Positions 24,372 to 37,600 of a stretch of DNA of 64,000 nt are shown one piece after another. A program made the translations under genes and the position numbers. The DNA comes from Galaxea fascicularis (Eukaryota; Cnidaria; Anthozoa; Scleractinia; Euphylliidae). The stretch is taken from contig OX419345.1 in assembly GCA_948470475.1 (NCBI GenBank), positions 3,044,001-3,108,000 on the forward strand. Reading direction: 5' to 3'. Each line of letters begins with the position of its first letter. The stretch's first letter is position 1. Under the pieces are notes generated by a model. The model saw only the letters and a program-made list of their open reading frames with translations. It ran no database searches and was not told the origin of the DNA.

Positions 24372-25541
24372 ATGACGGCGTTAAGCCAAGCTATACGAAA
24401 CAAGCATTGGAGGCAAGCTCGTTTATTAATCGAAGCTGGTTCTGACATCAACAGACGATGCGAACCCGACAAGAGAACTCCACTAATGGAGCTATGTTTC
24501 CTGGACGACGAAGATAAAGCCCTTGGCTTAGCAAAGATGCTCTTGGAAAACGGCGCTGATCTCGGTTTTCAAGACACCAAGGGACTGAACGCTCTTTCTT
24601 ATGCGTGTATATTAAAACGCAAGAAACTCGCCAAGTTATTTCTAAGGTTCGTAGACTACAATTTGAATGCAGTTGATCGTGATGCAAACACGGCGCTGTT
24701 TCATGCAATTTCCGTCGGAGACCTCTCAATTGTCATGATGCTTGTTAAAAAATTAAAATATTACGACTTAAGCGTTGATACCCAAAACCTGAAGGGAGAA
24801 ACTCCGCTTATTCACGCTTTGAAAATCGGAAATACTGAAGCCGCAGAACTCTTAATTAAAAAAGGAAAGGCGTCGCAAGAAATCTGTGACTTCGAGCACT
24901 TCAAAACTGCCACTCAGTGGAAAAAAGAAATTCATCGAAAAGAAAAGCGGATTATTTCGCCGTTTTACCGCGTGGAAAATAAACAGAAGCAAGAGAAGCC
25001 CTCACGAAAAGTACGCAAGACTGTAAGTGCAAAACCGATAAATGTTTGCACTTTTCCAAAGCTGGACGAAAGTAAAAAACAAATCAGCAAAGGTCGTCCG
25101 TTTACAGCACCGGGAATTATTCAAGTTTCGGACTTTTTTACCCCTTGTACACCAGTACAAGAAGAACTACTGCAACTCTATGGGATTTATAATCAACAAA
25201 CGACCAGTTCTTACCGCAAGGGGTACAAATTTACGCCGAGAGCAGCTGAGACGAAACTCCCTCGGCTTGAGGAAGAGGTTGCAATTGAAGTTGAAGCAAG
25301 TGCCGTCGAAGCTCCATATGAACAAGAAAGAGCAAAGATGAACTTTGCTCAGGTCAATGAGCTGAATTCAAAAATAAAGGGACTGCAAAAAACCATTAGA
25401 AATAGGAAAAACTCCTCTTCGCCGGCCAATTCTGATGGGAGTGCGCAATCTGGAAAGAAAAAGATCGCCAAGTTGTTGCGCAAAGCAGAAAGCAAAAGTG
25501 CGATGGTCACCGAGACGTCTATTTCGAATGGAAAGAACTGA
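24372..25541 (+). CDS. Ankyrin-repeat protein, ANKRD34-like, intronless
   Basis: A single open frame of 389 codons. The start is the first ATG of the frame (MTALSQAIRNKHW); an upstream extension lacks ATG. About five ankyrin repeats occupy residues 2-170: ARLLIEAGSDIN, TPLMELC...AKMLLENGADLGFQD, LNALSYAC, NTALFHAI...IVMMLV, and GETPLIHALKIGNTEAAELL. The rest is basic and low in predicted order, with RPFTAPGIIQVSDFF and a charged, coiled-coil-like C-terminus. The arrangement (N-terminal ankyrins with an A-L-x-Y-A repeat, single exon, long unstructured tail) resembles vertebrate ANKRD34A/B/C, but the tail is not recognisably conserved, so no symbol is given. Ankyrin repeats bind proteins; the partner is unknown. 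Confidence 0.85.
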   Translation: MTALSQAIRNKHWRQARLLIEAGSDINRRCEPDKRTPLMELCFLDDEDKALGLAKMLLENGADLGFQDTKGLNALSYACILKRKKLAKLFLRFVDYNLNAVDRDANTALFHAISVGDLSIVMMLVKKLKYYDLSVDTQNLKGETPLIHALKIGNTEAAELLIKKGKASQEICDFEHFKTATQWKKEIHRKEKRIISPFYRVENKQKQEKPSRKVRKTVSAKPINVCTFPKLDESKKQISKGRPFTAPGIIQVSDFFTPCTPVQEELLQLYGIYNQQTTSSYRKGYKFTPRAAETKLPRLEEEVAIEVEASAVEAPYEQERAKMNFAQVNELNSKIKGLQKTIRNRKNSSSPANSDGSAQSGKKKIAKLLRKAESKSAMVTETSISNGKN

Positions 25542-25717
25542 CCGATCCAACTTTCACCTCAAATAGGAAGGAAATTGTAGCTGTCATCGAGGGAAGGACA
25601 ATTTTCTGGGACGCTTGCTCGTAAAGACCAATGAATAATGGATTCCTTTTTCCTGGCATCCGTCAAAAAGATCGCGTCGAACGCGATTACCGTGATGTCG
25701 CGAAAACCTTTCGTGTG

Positions 25718-25723
25718 AATAAA
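25718..25723 (+). promoter_or_regulatory. Candidate polyadenylation signal of the ankyrin gene
   Basis: AATAAA lies 177 bases after the ankyrin stop codon. Confidence 0.4.
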
Positions 25724-26127
25724 TTAACAGTTCTCACTTGAGGACGCAATCCATAAGTAATGAAGGAAACTAAGTTTTCTTTCGGTAGTTTTAAAACTCC
25801 TAAAGCTTGACGGAAAAGGTTTTTCCAAAACAAGAAAGATACGCGCACAACGACACAGTTGCAACAAAGTAATCTTGGGTTTCATCAGAGTGGTTTAAAT
25901 ACGTTTGCAGGCATAAATACGATCTGGGAATAAGGGAGTTAAACTGTAGCAATCACTATTCCTAATTTATCTTCAGAATTGTTGAATTGGTACTTTCGCC
26001 TTATTATTATAACCATCAGTTAGTACGCACGCTGTGATTAGAAACTTTACGAGCCGTAGCTAAATTTGAAAGTTTCCTTTCCCGATTAACATTATGAGAT
26101 TATATCTCTGATCAGATGCATCTCACT

Positions 26128-26272
26128 AACCTCGTTAATTCGGTCCGTACTATAAGTTACGGATCCTCGTTTTTTCCCGTTGATTTATGGCCCGCGTGCT
26201 TCAAGCTTGGGCCATAAGTGAACGGGTAAAAGACTCGGTCCGTAACTTACAATACGGACCTCGAACTTGGTT
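26128..26272. repeat. 145-bp fold-back element
   Basis: GGTCCGTACTATAAGTTACGGA...CCCGTTGATTTATGGCCC pairs with GGGCCATAAGTGAACGGG...GGTCCGTAACTTACAATACGGACC. The arms are over 60 bp with a short loop. Each arm also contains a smaller GTCCGTA...TACGGA(C) palindrome. Confidence 0.75.
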
Positions 26273-27040
26273 AGTAAAAGCTGGAATATATTAAACCTGG
26301 AAATTGAACAGTTACAAAGTAAGTGAAAATACCGGTTACTTGTTCCTTGAAGATTTCTCTCAGACCGGAAAATAGAAAACACCAAAGAAGGGTCTTGTAG
26401 TTCCCTCATTTTTCGTTTTAGAATTTTTTCGATGAAATCACATGAAATCCAAATATAGCTACGGTTCAACTTCAAGAATATCAGAGAGCTTTCACTTCGA
26501 TTTACCAGAGCCTTCCACTGGACTCTGGAACTGAGGGGGAAAGACAAAAAATCCAAACAAACCAACCGAAATAATACTTATTTAATATTCAATAATACAG
26601 AGCGTTCACAAGAAAGAGTCTTAAGATTAGTGTATAATACTACTACCGACAATTATGACACCCTCCTGAAGAGAGGGCTAATCTAACTACTTTGCAGAAT
26701 AGGAGGTTGCAAGACATGTACTCATTTTGTAAAAAATAAATTAGTAATGAACTATATTGCGGATATTTTCAATGTTAAAGAGGAGAATACTAATAGTAAG
26801 AGATATAACCTAAGAAATGCAGATTTTGTTTGACTCGTTTTAATACTGTTGCTTATGGAAGACATTCTCTTAGGTTTCTCGGACCGCAGTTGCGGCCAAA
26901 ATTAATCAAGGAGAAATACTGGAGCTTTGGCAGCTTTTAGGAAAATGATACGCAAAAAGGACGTGACATCGATTGTTGAAGAAAGCGTGGTAGTGAATGC
27001 CGCTTATGCTTGGGTTAACTGGTCGTGTGTAGAAACTTAC

Positions 27041-27303
27041 GGATATCAATTCATTTTAGCATGTTTGGCAGATGAACATGTTTAGGTTTACAGTCCATAT
27101 ATGTATACTTAGTTTTAAATTATAAAAGTGTATTTAGTAATATTTCGTACTTAGTAGTACTTGAATAGTGTAAATTTTAGGCCTTTTATATATGTTTTAC
27201 TGTAGTTAAGCTTGATTAGTTTTAAATGCGTCCCCAATTAGCGCCAAGAGGCGCTAGGACGCTTAGACAATGTAATAAAGGCTATGCATGTATGTATGTA
27301 TGT
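27041..27303 (+). mobile_element. Probable 3' end of a non-LTR retrotransposon
   Basis: The segment ends TGTAATAAAGGCTATGCATG and then (TATG)n. This combination of a polyadenylation-like signal and a short tandem tail is typical of LINE 3' termini. No coding part is present. Confidence 0.4.
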
Positions 27304-27529
27304 AGAATGCGGTATCATAAATTTCATCTTTTACGAATATTGAAGGTAAGTTTACCACGGTGATTTATGCATTCGGAACGATGTAACATTTCTGGAAACT
27401 ACCTGCATTGTCCCAGGCGCCTCTCCTTGGTGGTGGAACGGTGCACACACAGTGCGCGTGGAGTTATTGAACTATTCAAGTTAACCTCTAATTTGCATAA
27501 CGAGAGAGACACCTGGGGGGATCTCCATA

Positions 27530-27651
27530 GGCCATTTCCGAATTACCTCAGACCTCTTTTTCAAAGCGAGTCTAGATGGTCATCCTTTCATGTGAAAGAA
27601 AGTGAATTTGCATATGAAAGAGGCCTAACGTGATTCGGAAATGGCATATTG
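27530..27651. repeat. 122-bp inverted-repeat element
   Basis: GCCATTTCCGAATTACCTCAG...CCTCTTT at the left is mirrored by AAAGAGGCCTAACGTGATTC...GGAAATGGC at the right. A CTTTCATGTGAAAGAAAG palindrome lies inside. Confidence 0.65.
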
Positions 27652-29006
27652 CATTAGTTTCGATCCCAGTATCACTGCAAGTATACCACCAACAAAGAAT
27701 ACCAACGTGAGGGTAACAGCGACGTTGACATATTTTTGAAAGTTTGTTTTTCACATTATTTCCCTCTTATACCGAGCAAAAATCCCATTCGCATGCATAC
27801 CCCAGTTTATTTTTTAAAACATAACGATAATCATCTTGTTCAGTTGACATTATTTCCCCCAACTATAAGAAACAAAAATTGCATCCCAGCTGAATTTACT
27901 TGAACCAAATCACATAATTTAAGATAATCAACTAGTTAAGTTAACAAAAAAAAAGATAAATAAATAAATTTTATCTTACAACGTGAATGTCTCCATGCTG
28001 ATTACGTTCTGGTTGATTTTGAAATTCTCTTCAAATGCATTTGGCAGCGCCGAATAGAGATAAGCCCCACCAAAATTATAAGCTTACCTTAAGGTGTTAT
28101 AGCTTTGCAAGAAAAATCGCAACCTATAGTTAAAAATGAACTGGAAATCAAAAATTTCGGAAATTCCGTCAGAAATTTTCAGAATTCCTATTTTCTCACT
28201 GAGAACAAAACGACTAAAACTTGTGCACCAAATTGCTCTTTTGTAAAATTAGTCATTCTTTCTTTTCCAATGGCCAATCAACGAGAAGAAAAAAGGAAAA
28301 TCATTCGTTCCTATACTCGTTTGAAAGAACCTTACCATTGGGCAACCGCCCTTCTAATCGCCTCTTCTTTGTTAACTGTAACCGCTCTTAGTCATTAACC
28401 CTTCAACCCCCAAAATTGACGCGCATGTAATTTCTCCATACATTGTTACTACTAGATTGAGTATGTAATTCTTGAGAATATACAAAATGATCAGCAGAGA
28501 TTGAATGTCCTAATTATTGAACAGATTCTCCCAACTTATGCCATAAGACACATCTGGAGTTCAGTGAAGAGAATGTTCATACTGATCTAAAGGCTGCAAG
28601 GGTTAAGACTTAAAAGTTCCCCTGGACAGGTAACATGACATGAGATTTTTTTCAAACAAAAATATAGAAAATATAAGAAAACCTACAAGACTACAGGCCT
28701 TAGACGGCTGTTTGTAAATATTTTCATAGTTTGATTTTTTGAAGGAATTCACGTAAATCGTATTTGGCTGCACACAACACCCTTGTTGAATGCCGCGCGT
28801 ATTCCACCGAAATGTGGCATTTGACGCAAAGTTAAACGGAAAAGAAACGAGAACGCCTTACACTGATTTACTGTGGCATTGATGAATATTCTCATCCTTG
28901 AGGATTTTTTCGTTGAAAACAAATCATCACTTGTGGAAAATTCCGTAGTTTACCACGAATCCTTGTAGGTACGCCTAGTACTCATTCCCTCTCAGACGTC
29001 CGCTCA
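27652..29006. other. Intergenic region downstream of UCKL1
   Basis: AT-rich, probably including the UCKL1 3' UTR. A 97-codon frame at 28105-28398 has no recognisable domain and was not called. Confidence 0.4.
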
Positions 29007-32000
29007 TCAGTAATCCGCTGTCCCAAAATAACGGTCTCCAAAATTTCCTGTAAAATAGATCCAACCAACTTGTTCAGTATTTTTGCTATTTTCAGTTTGA
29101 TTCGCGTAGGAGGTCTGGATACCAGATTAGCCTCTCATTAGCTCTTTGCCAGAAATTCTCTTAGAGATAAACGAATTATAGGGGAGGGGAGGGGAAGGGG
29201 TTGAGATCGAACGAATTTCAGTGAATTCGCCCCGTAGTGAGATTCCCCCCACCCCTCACCCCTAGCGAGTTCGCTTCCTACTTACCGAGTAAAACGTTTT
29301 TACGGATTTCAACAGGTGTTGAGGAATGACGCAACGTAGGTCAACACAATACAAGACGCTCTATCTTGGTTAATTTAATAATAATAACAATAAATAATAA
29401 TACACAGCTTATATAGCGCAACGCTTCTCAAAGATCCAGCGGCGCTTTACAATAGTGGTGATATAAATATAAAATCTATTAGATAGTAAATTTAAAAAAT
29501 AATAATAATAAAAATAAAAGTAAAAATAAAATAAAAGAAATAAAAGATGCATTGCTTTGCTTAATATCTAAGTAGCAGTTAATGATACAGTACGATATTG
29601 AAATCACTTTCGGCTCTGTTCTATGGCAACTCTGACAATGAGAGATTCAGAAGCAGCACCACGCCGTCTTTTACAAGCAAGACAGCAAGGTCTAAGTCAC
29701 TGTAACGAGAGCAAAGGAACCTGAAAATAACCTCTTTTTCCTGGTATATTTCAAGCTAGAATGTCCAGCCATGCAAGTTTTGTTGCCTGTAACTTACCTA
29801 TACCAGGAATAATATGGTATTTATCGTTGACCTCTGGGTCGACAGCTGCTGTTACTATTTTTACTTTGGGATAAGCGTATGCTATCGTGTGAACACCTAA
29901 AAAATAAGATAGAACAGAGGTAATTCGAACAGAAAATAGGAAAAAAGTTTTGTTGTGATGAACAAGAAAGTTACAAGCTTTCTACAATCATGGACAAAAG
30001 TAGTTGAGACACTATTTCCAATCTCCAATTCTCACATCTCGACCCCCTCCCCCATTTTCAATGTTCAATGTCCACGGAGCGTATTTCAACATTGAAAAGG
30101 GGAAGAGGCGGGCTTAGACTATCGACAGAAAAGACTTTTTTTCAATAACGGATGGACGCTGATAGAAAGCGTTTGTTTTGCTCAAATGTGTCAACACTTT
30201 TGTCCATGATTGTAGAATCACTTCAGAGCCATTTGTTTTCAAACGATTTTCCAAAAGAAAGGATATAAACTGCTTAAATTGCAAAGAAAATGTCTTTACC
30301 TGACTCTGCTGCTATTAAGGACAAAAACAGGATGTTTTCTTCTTTGACATCATGGTCCTGTCAGGTAAGTTAAGTTAAATGAATGCACATTGGAAGTGAA
30401 GATCAGAAAAGGAAATTCAACATAAACACCACAAGAGATAATAGCCCTCATCTTGAAGAATACTGAACCTTCTCCAAGCCGAGATAACTTCTCTAATTAA
30501 ATTAGCTACATGACAAAGAAAAGATCACAATTAACTTGCAACGGTGGAAATGAAATGTTCCCATGCGAGACTAAATAGACATCAGGGGACATCTTGTTAA
30601 GGTTGTGGTTCAATTTTATCGTTAGTTTAAATTTTATTTTCTTCTGTTACCATGTCCCCGCCCACCCCCCCTCCCAAAAAAAAAAAAAAAAAGGAAAATG
30701 AAATTTAAACCAAGGATAAAATTGAACAACAACATGAACAAACCCAACAAGCCGATGCACTTACCAGTAACACTCTTATTGCCATGAGAGCTGTCACAGG
30801 AAGAGGGAGAAAAACCAAACAAGAGAACGTATTTAAAACTGAATAGAAAACGTGATGCACCAATCATATGTGGTGACAGTAATGCCAAGTTTGGAACATG
30901 GAGTACAAGTGAACCAACAACAACAGTGTTAAAAAACTCTGAATAGGATTAACAGTCTCCTCTACATGGGAGGGCATTACCCCAAGTAAATTAATTACAC
31001 TTTCCTAACAATCTGCCAATGGCAACTTTTGTCATGGGGTTAGACAGACCAAGTGGAAAGACGCTTTTGCTTATTGAAATGTAATGAGTATTTTATGCTT
31101 TTTTGCCACTCAAAAAAGGAGAGGGTTTGTCAAATATTTCTTGCAATGCTCCTATGTGGAAAAAGGTATTTCAATGCCTACTGACCTGCCGCTCCTGTAG
31201 CTACAGTGGCATCCATGAGTATCACATGATCCTCACTGATTCCTTTTGGAAGACGATAGTAATGAAGCTGGGGAAAACATAATCAACAACCGTCATTAAA
31301 TTTTGATGCAGAACATCTATACTCTCAACGCTTTAATGTGCAAGAAGCTACAGCTTTCCTGGCCGATAGAAGCCAATTGTCATTTCTGGGCTGCATCAAA
31401 AGCTATCAAAGCCAGGCTTTCTTCTGGAAATGAGTTGTCAATCATGCCAACAGAACTAAGATTTTGCACAAAGCCTCAGTTTGAAGAGAAGGCTGAACTG
31501 AATTTGAAAATGGTCTAATGCTTACTTGGGAAAAAATGGTGGCCTGTGAATTAGTATTGAATATTTATCAACTGGAAAAAATATTGTTTCCACCACATGA
31601 AGGAGTACCTCAAAAATTGCAAACTAACTAACTTGGAGGCTGTTCAGTAGAATAAGAGCTGAACAAAATCACTTGCATGGAATTTAGCTGTTTGATCTGC
31701 TGTCTGGCAGCTTTTCATCCAAACATGCTCAAACCTCTCATATGAGAAACAATTTACTTTGGATTCATTCCCAGGCCAATACTCTGTACCACAGTGGATG
31801 ATTCATCATGTTGATTGTAAAGAAAAGTCCTACCTCAGGTTCTGATGTGTATTCATTTGTTTGAATAAGAATCTTCCCAATTCTTATGTCTTTTACCACA
31901 GACTCTAGAGCAGGCTCCATTGTTTCACCAGCTCTTAGGATGGACACTCCACATAACTGTGAACAAACAACAACAACAATTATAAAAGACAGTATAGTCA

Positions 32001-34623
32001 GCCAAGACCTGCTTTGTGGGAACTGACTGAAGTCTACAATCTACTGAGTCTGAACACAATACAGTTTAATATGGAAAATGTTGTGTACTCTGTTGTAATG
32101 TGGATCTGTCAGTACTTCATATAAAATGGTATAAACCATAGCTTAAAGTCTCTTTTGTAGCCAAAAGCTCCCCAATGAGTCAATTACCATCATCATCGTC
32201 ATCATCATCATTATTATTATACACTGAACTTGCTATCTCTTTTCTGATTGGCCAATTTAGCATACAGTGAATTTTTGAAATCAGTGCTTGTGACACCATC
32301 TACCTGCAGCCCTACCTGCAGATTATACAATAATCAAGTCAAGTCATGGGTAATCATCTCATGCATGACAGCGGTGCATGATTTCCAAGGATAATCTTGT
32401 CCAGTTTGTGCACTTTGTGTGGCTTGCCATTGGTGCAAAACAACTTCCAGGTTTGCAAGTGAAAGTTTAGTGTTGGCTTCAGCTGATAAGTCTTACCCCG
32501 ACCTTGATTATTCTGGATATCACAAAAACCTCATCCAATAACTGTTTATAGCCATCACCAATACTCCAATGAAGCAATCCTCTGTTTAACATTTTAAAAA
32601 CTAAAGGTATGCCCATTATTTCAATCAGAATCATAATAACAACCTGTTTGCACATGATAGTCTTTTAATTTGGTTGCTGTTTATAACTTGAAAGTACATA
32701 CAGTGTACTTTCTTCTATCAACTTTATTGGTCTCATAAGCAAATATGTAAATATGTAATTAATGAAAAGACCAAAAGGGATTGCGCAAACGGGAAAAGTA
32801 TCCCATGTGAGGCACCGCCCTAAAATCTAATTAAAAATCTGAAAAGAAATCTAAAATTTATGGAATTACCAAATCTAATTAAAAACTAATAATGCACAGC
32901 CAGAAGACATCATTTCACTCTTACCCTTTTCCCTGCAAATCTTCTTCCTTCATAAAGAGTGCCTTCCACTGTTGTGATGACATGTTTCTAAAAAATCATG
33001 ATAGAGCAAAGGTTGGCCCAACAATATTTATTTTTTTCAAATTATGTTATATACACCTGTGAGAGACAAAACAATATTTTCTGCATCTTTTCTCAATTTC
33101 ATTGGTCCAATGAAAGACTTCATCAAACACTGCCTTGTGTAATACCCTGAGCTGCAGAGCTCAAAAAATTCTGTATAGCACTCCAAGAAATGTTGCAACG
33201 TCTACTTCCAAATTGATTGCAGTCTGTCCAGTCCAGAGTATGTTACATTAGGTAATTTTTCCCTTTCCCTTCTAAGAGTGACCTTTATAAATTTTACTCT
33301 GGCTAACGCCAGATGATTTTACTCATCCAAGGAGACCCCTTAAAGGTTAAAGGGTTAGGCAGCCACAGCCACCTTTTCCAAGGTCCCAATGACTTTTTCT
33401 TTATTGTTTTCACTTCTATTTAACATTCACTTTGTCAAAATGCACCATGCTAGTGCACTTGATATATTGCACACAGTGTTCAATGGTCTTTTGGCACAAG
33501 GAGAGGTAGAAAACTCTAAGTTGAGGTCAATTTGTCATGTGACGGATACTTCACCAAGTGCCACCATTTTCTTTCCTTGATTAGCTCATAGGTTTGTCAA
33601 GGGGTTACCACCTGATAAATGTTTGATTGTAGTTTCCTTTATGGCCCTCCTACTCAGGCGATGAGTACTCATTTATACTTACTTTGAAAGGTAAGAGAGA
33701 CAGAGCATGTTCAATAAGAATTCTCATCAGTCTCTTGGAATAGAAGATAAAATCATCTCGGCTGGTCTCCTCATTCCTGTACATAAATGGAAATCATATT
33801 TCAGCATCAGGAAACAAATCTTCTTCCATTCTGCCACAGAACATTATTTTTTTGATGTTTTTATGGAAATCATTGACCATTACAAGTATTTCTTGCATGC
33901 ATAAATAGGGATCATTAAATTTGGACAGTAAGGGAATCAGTAAAGAAAGTTAAGTGATCGATCAAAAGAAAAGAGTCAACATCCATCCATTATGGGGAGC
34001 AGGGATGGCGCAGTGATGAGAGCACTCGCCTCCCACCGAGTTAGATTCCCAGTCTTGCCATCATATGTGGGTTGAGTTTGTTGTTGGTTCTCTTCTCTGC
34101 TCCAGGAGGTTTTTCTCCGGGTATTCTGGTTTTCCCCTCTCCATAAACCAACACTTTCCAAATTCCAATTCGATCCAGATACAGTAGATGATAAGAGCCA
34201 CTACGTGGATGTCCACTATATAACATGATTATTATAACTGGGTGTTGAAATCACTTCACAAAGGATAATTAGTATCCTTTGTGAAGTTATTGCAACACCC
34301 AATGCCAAATCTTTATGCTCTATCTTTCTTCCTAAGCAAGCATGTACAACGTATGATGAGGTGTAACACTGCAACACAAATATTTGCATGCATGGCAACA
34401 ATGCACAAGAATAAGCAGCATGAACACCTTCAAGTCCAGATTTGGTGGGGTATTCTGTTGAGAACAGCTTAGGCCCAGTTCAGACGCCGCTCCACTCATG
34501 TGCTGAACCTAACTGAATTAGGTTCGACTTTGGAAAGACATTGGTGCAACAGCTGATTCAGATGGCATGAGTCCAACCTAATATGTATTTTACATACAGA
34601 GAAGGCATTATACATTTATACAC

Positions 34624-34655
<32 letters not shown>

Positions 34656-37600
34656 AGAAGGGTGCTGTATGAATCAGTTGCTGCCCCAGTGTCGAATAAT
34701 GCGGCAGACCTTGTCAAACTTAACAATGTTGCCACACCGAATTTAAACTGCCGTACCAAACTGATTCAGATGCCACTCTTTTGCCGCACTTAAATCATCA
34801 CTTAGGTTTGGCACACAAGTGGAGCGGCGTCTGAACCGGGTCTTAACTAAACTAACTAAATGGTAAAGATCAGTTTTTAAATTCTAACCTAATAATTGCA
34901 TGAAGTCCTCTAACTTGTGGCGTGCTTTCTACAATACTTAGTGAGCTGGGTAGTGGCTGTCCTTGATGTGCTGATCGAAGCTGAGCTCTGAAAATCATAG
35001 GAATACGAATGCTAATTTGTACACAAATAATACTCAAGATGATAAAACTCCTAATGAACTCGCTCTCTTTCCTCCTTTTTTTCGTTTTTGTATTAGTGAG
35101 AAGAATATAACATTGTTTCAGCACAGTGGTATTTTAACCATGAACTATTAATTACCATTTTCTCATGACTTGCACGGTTCATCGAGTAATCACAATGCAA
35201 AGTCAAATTAGAAGCTGATTAGTGGAAGGGATAAGAGTTATGTCCCAAGATGAATGCCAAGTTCTCCAAAATAATGTAGAAATAGAAAATGTGCCAAGTG
35301 CATTGTTGAATTATATCAGCATGTAGTAACTTTTAAGAACACGAGAGAAGTGCCTAGAGAATATCGTGCAATTCTTTGCACATTTTACAAAACACCAATA
35401 ACTTTTTTCCCATTCATATAATTTGAAAGGTTATAGGGAGAATACAGTCAAACCTGTGCGAAGCAGCACCATATTATGGTAACTAGTCAATAACATTATT
35501 ATTTAGGGCTCCATCCATCCTCAAAGTCCTTTTAAATTACTGTAATTTTGACTCCATCAAGCAGTTGCAGTCACTCAGACTTCATTAAGTCTCTGCAAGC
35601 TGTTTCTATTGCCCTGACTGTCCTGGGCCACATTAAACTGTCACTGGTCATGATGGAAGTTCTTAACTGAGTGAATGATTTTCTGCGAGCCTTTGTGGAA
35701 AATACGTTCATTAAGTGATCAAACATGATACAAAATGGTCTTTTTATAGCTCTGTGCAACCTGAATTAAACAGTCACTAAGCTGTTCCCAAAGGATGACC
35801 ACTTGATGCAGGTTTGACTGCATTTACTTTATTGATATGAAATGAAAAGGAAGCCAGGGATTAAAACTGCTGTCTCACCTGAAGTTAAATCCTCTCTATA
35901 TGTAAAAGACAAAAGGAAAAACAAAAAACAAATAAAAATACATTATTATTGATAAATTTATTAGTTAGTTCATGTGCCTAACATCCAATGAAGTTAAATT
36001 TCAATAAATGACCTGGCCAATGGACAATGATGACCTAAAACAAAAACAGAAAACAACTCAACCATTCTAACCTGTTCCAACTGTGTCCTAACATGACGTA
36101 CGATCAAATCTATTGCAACACTGTTTTCTCCTCCCCTGGGAACTACTATGTCTGCATAAACTACGGTGGGTGCAATATACTGGTCAAAAGCCTGAAAATT
36201 GAGCAGTGCACTGGGATGTTATATTTCATACAGGATACAGTGCATTACATGTTAACACTCCATAAATATCAGTCTCAAAACAGACAACCAGTAGAGAGAC
36301 ACCAGAGATGTAACCTCACTGTCTATATTATTTAAGGGGGGACTAACTTAACTACAAAATTAGCTAAAATTGTTGCCATGGAAAGTTCCCAACCCTCATA
36401 TCTTGGAAACCCTAACTTGCACAGGCATGCTGTCTGGCTATGTTTTTACAATCAAAAAGGTTTTCAAGATTTTTGAGTCTCAACTGTATTTGGTAAGTTA
36501 CATGACCGGAACAGAAAAAAGCCTAAAACTCAAGTGGCATATACTTCTGGATATTGATGGTGCCAGTGTTTAACAAAACTCTATGTATTGATTTTCTGAA
36601 ATTTGCATTACTGTGAGATTTATGACGTTATGTGCATGCAAATTCATACCATTCCGTCAGTATAATAATTGCAGTTATGCATGTTAACAACAACTGCTTA
36701 CGTGGGTTAATGTAAAGAAGGCTGGAATATCTCCGATAGGCAAAAAAATTGGAACTACACATACATGTAATTTTCTCGAAGTTGTAGGTATTTTTCCCTC
36801 CAAAGCACAGTTGGGGCCTGGGGCAAGTTGCACTTGTACATGTTCACCTTTGTATGTTTCTCCAATATAGTGGCAAAACACTGAAAAAACAGTGTTTTAC
36901 AAATACAATCTGTACTGAAATCCCTTGGCAAGAATGCTAAGTCTGTAGTTAAGTTAGTCCCCCATTCACTGGAGAGCCTGACTCTCACCTGTAGTGAGAT
37001 AACACCCGAGAAGGCCCTGGAGTGAAGGGTACTCCCATACATAATAAGTGTTCATCCTCTTCATTTTGATCATACATTAAAAAAGTTGAAAATCTGAGGT
37101 AATGGCAAACCCAGAGGCCTGTCATAGTCATTGGCATTGAAATCAAACTGAGGACAAAGACACTCAAAATGTTTTCAGTCTAAGATATAAAAGGCAATGG
37201 GCCTGAAAGTATTTGTTCCCTCCTCATGCAATATCACAGCTGTATACTACTAAGTTCAAGTTCAAGTTCAAGTTCTGGGCCAACCAATTAAATACTGAAA
37301 GACTGCTCTGATTAGTCAACACTGATGTTTATGGCAAAAATACTTACAGGTTTTACAAACTTGTTGTACTGCTGCAAGACACCAACAAGATCTCTTTCTC
37401 TCTCTGAGATGTCTCTCTTCAGTCTGTTGTGGTGAAAATAAGATGGAAAATTGTGTGGTTTTGATTTCATCTGTCTGACACATTCATGCATGGGTTGGGA
37501 GGGTCAGATAAAAAGTGGACTGATAGCGGCTGCCAATGGTTCCTTTACATGCTGATGTCCAATGTCACCCCAAAGAAGACTTTGTAAACTGCCATGAGAG

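Noticed and set aside
28105..28398. 97-codon plus-strand frame
   Set aside because: No recognisable domain and no splice or promoter context.
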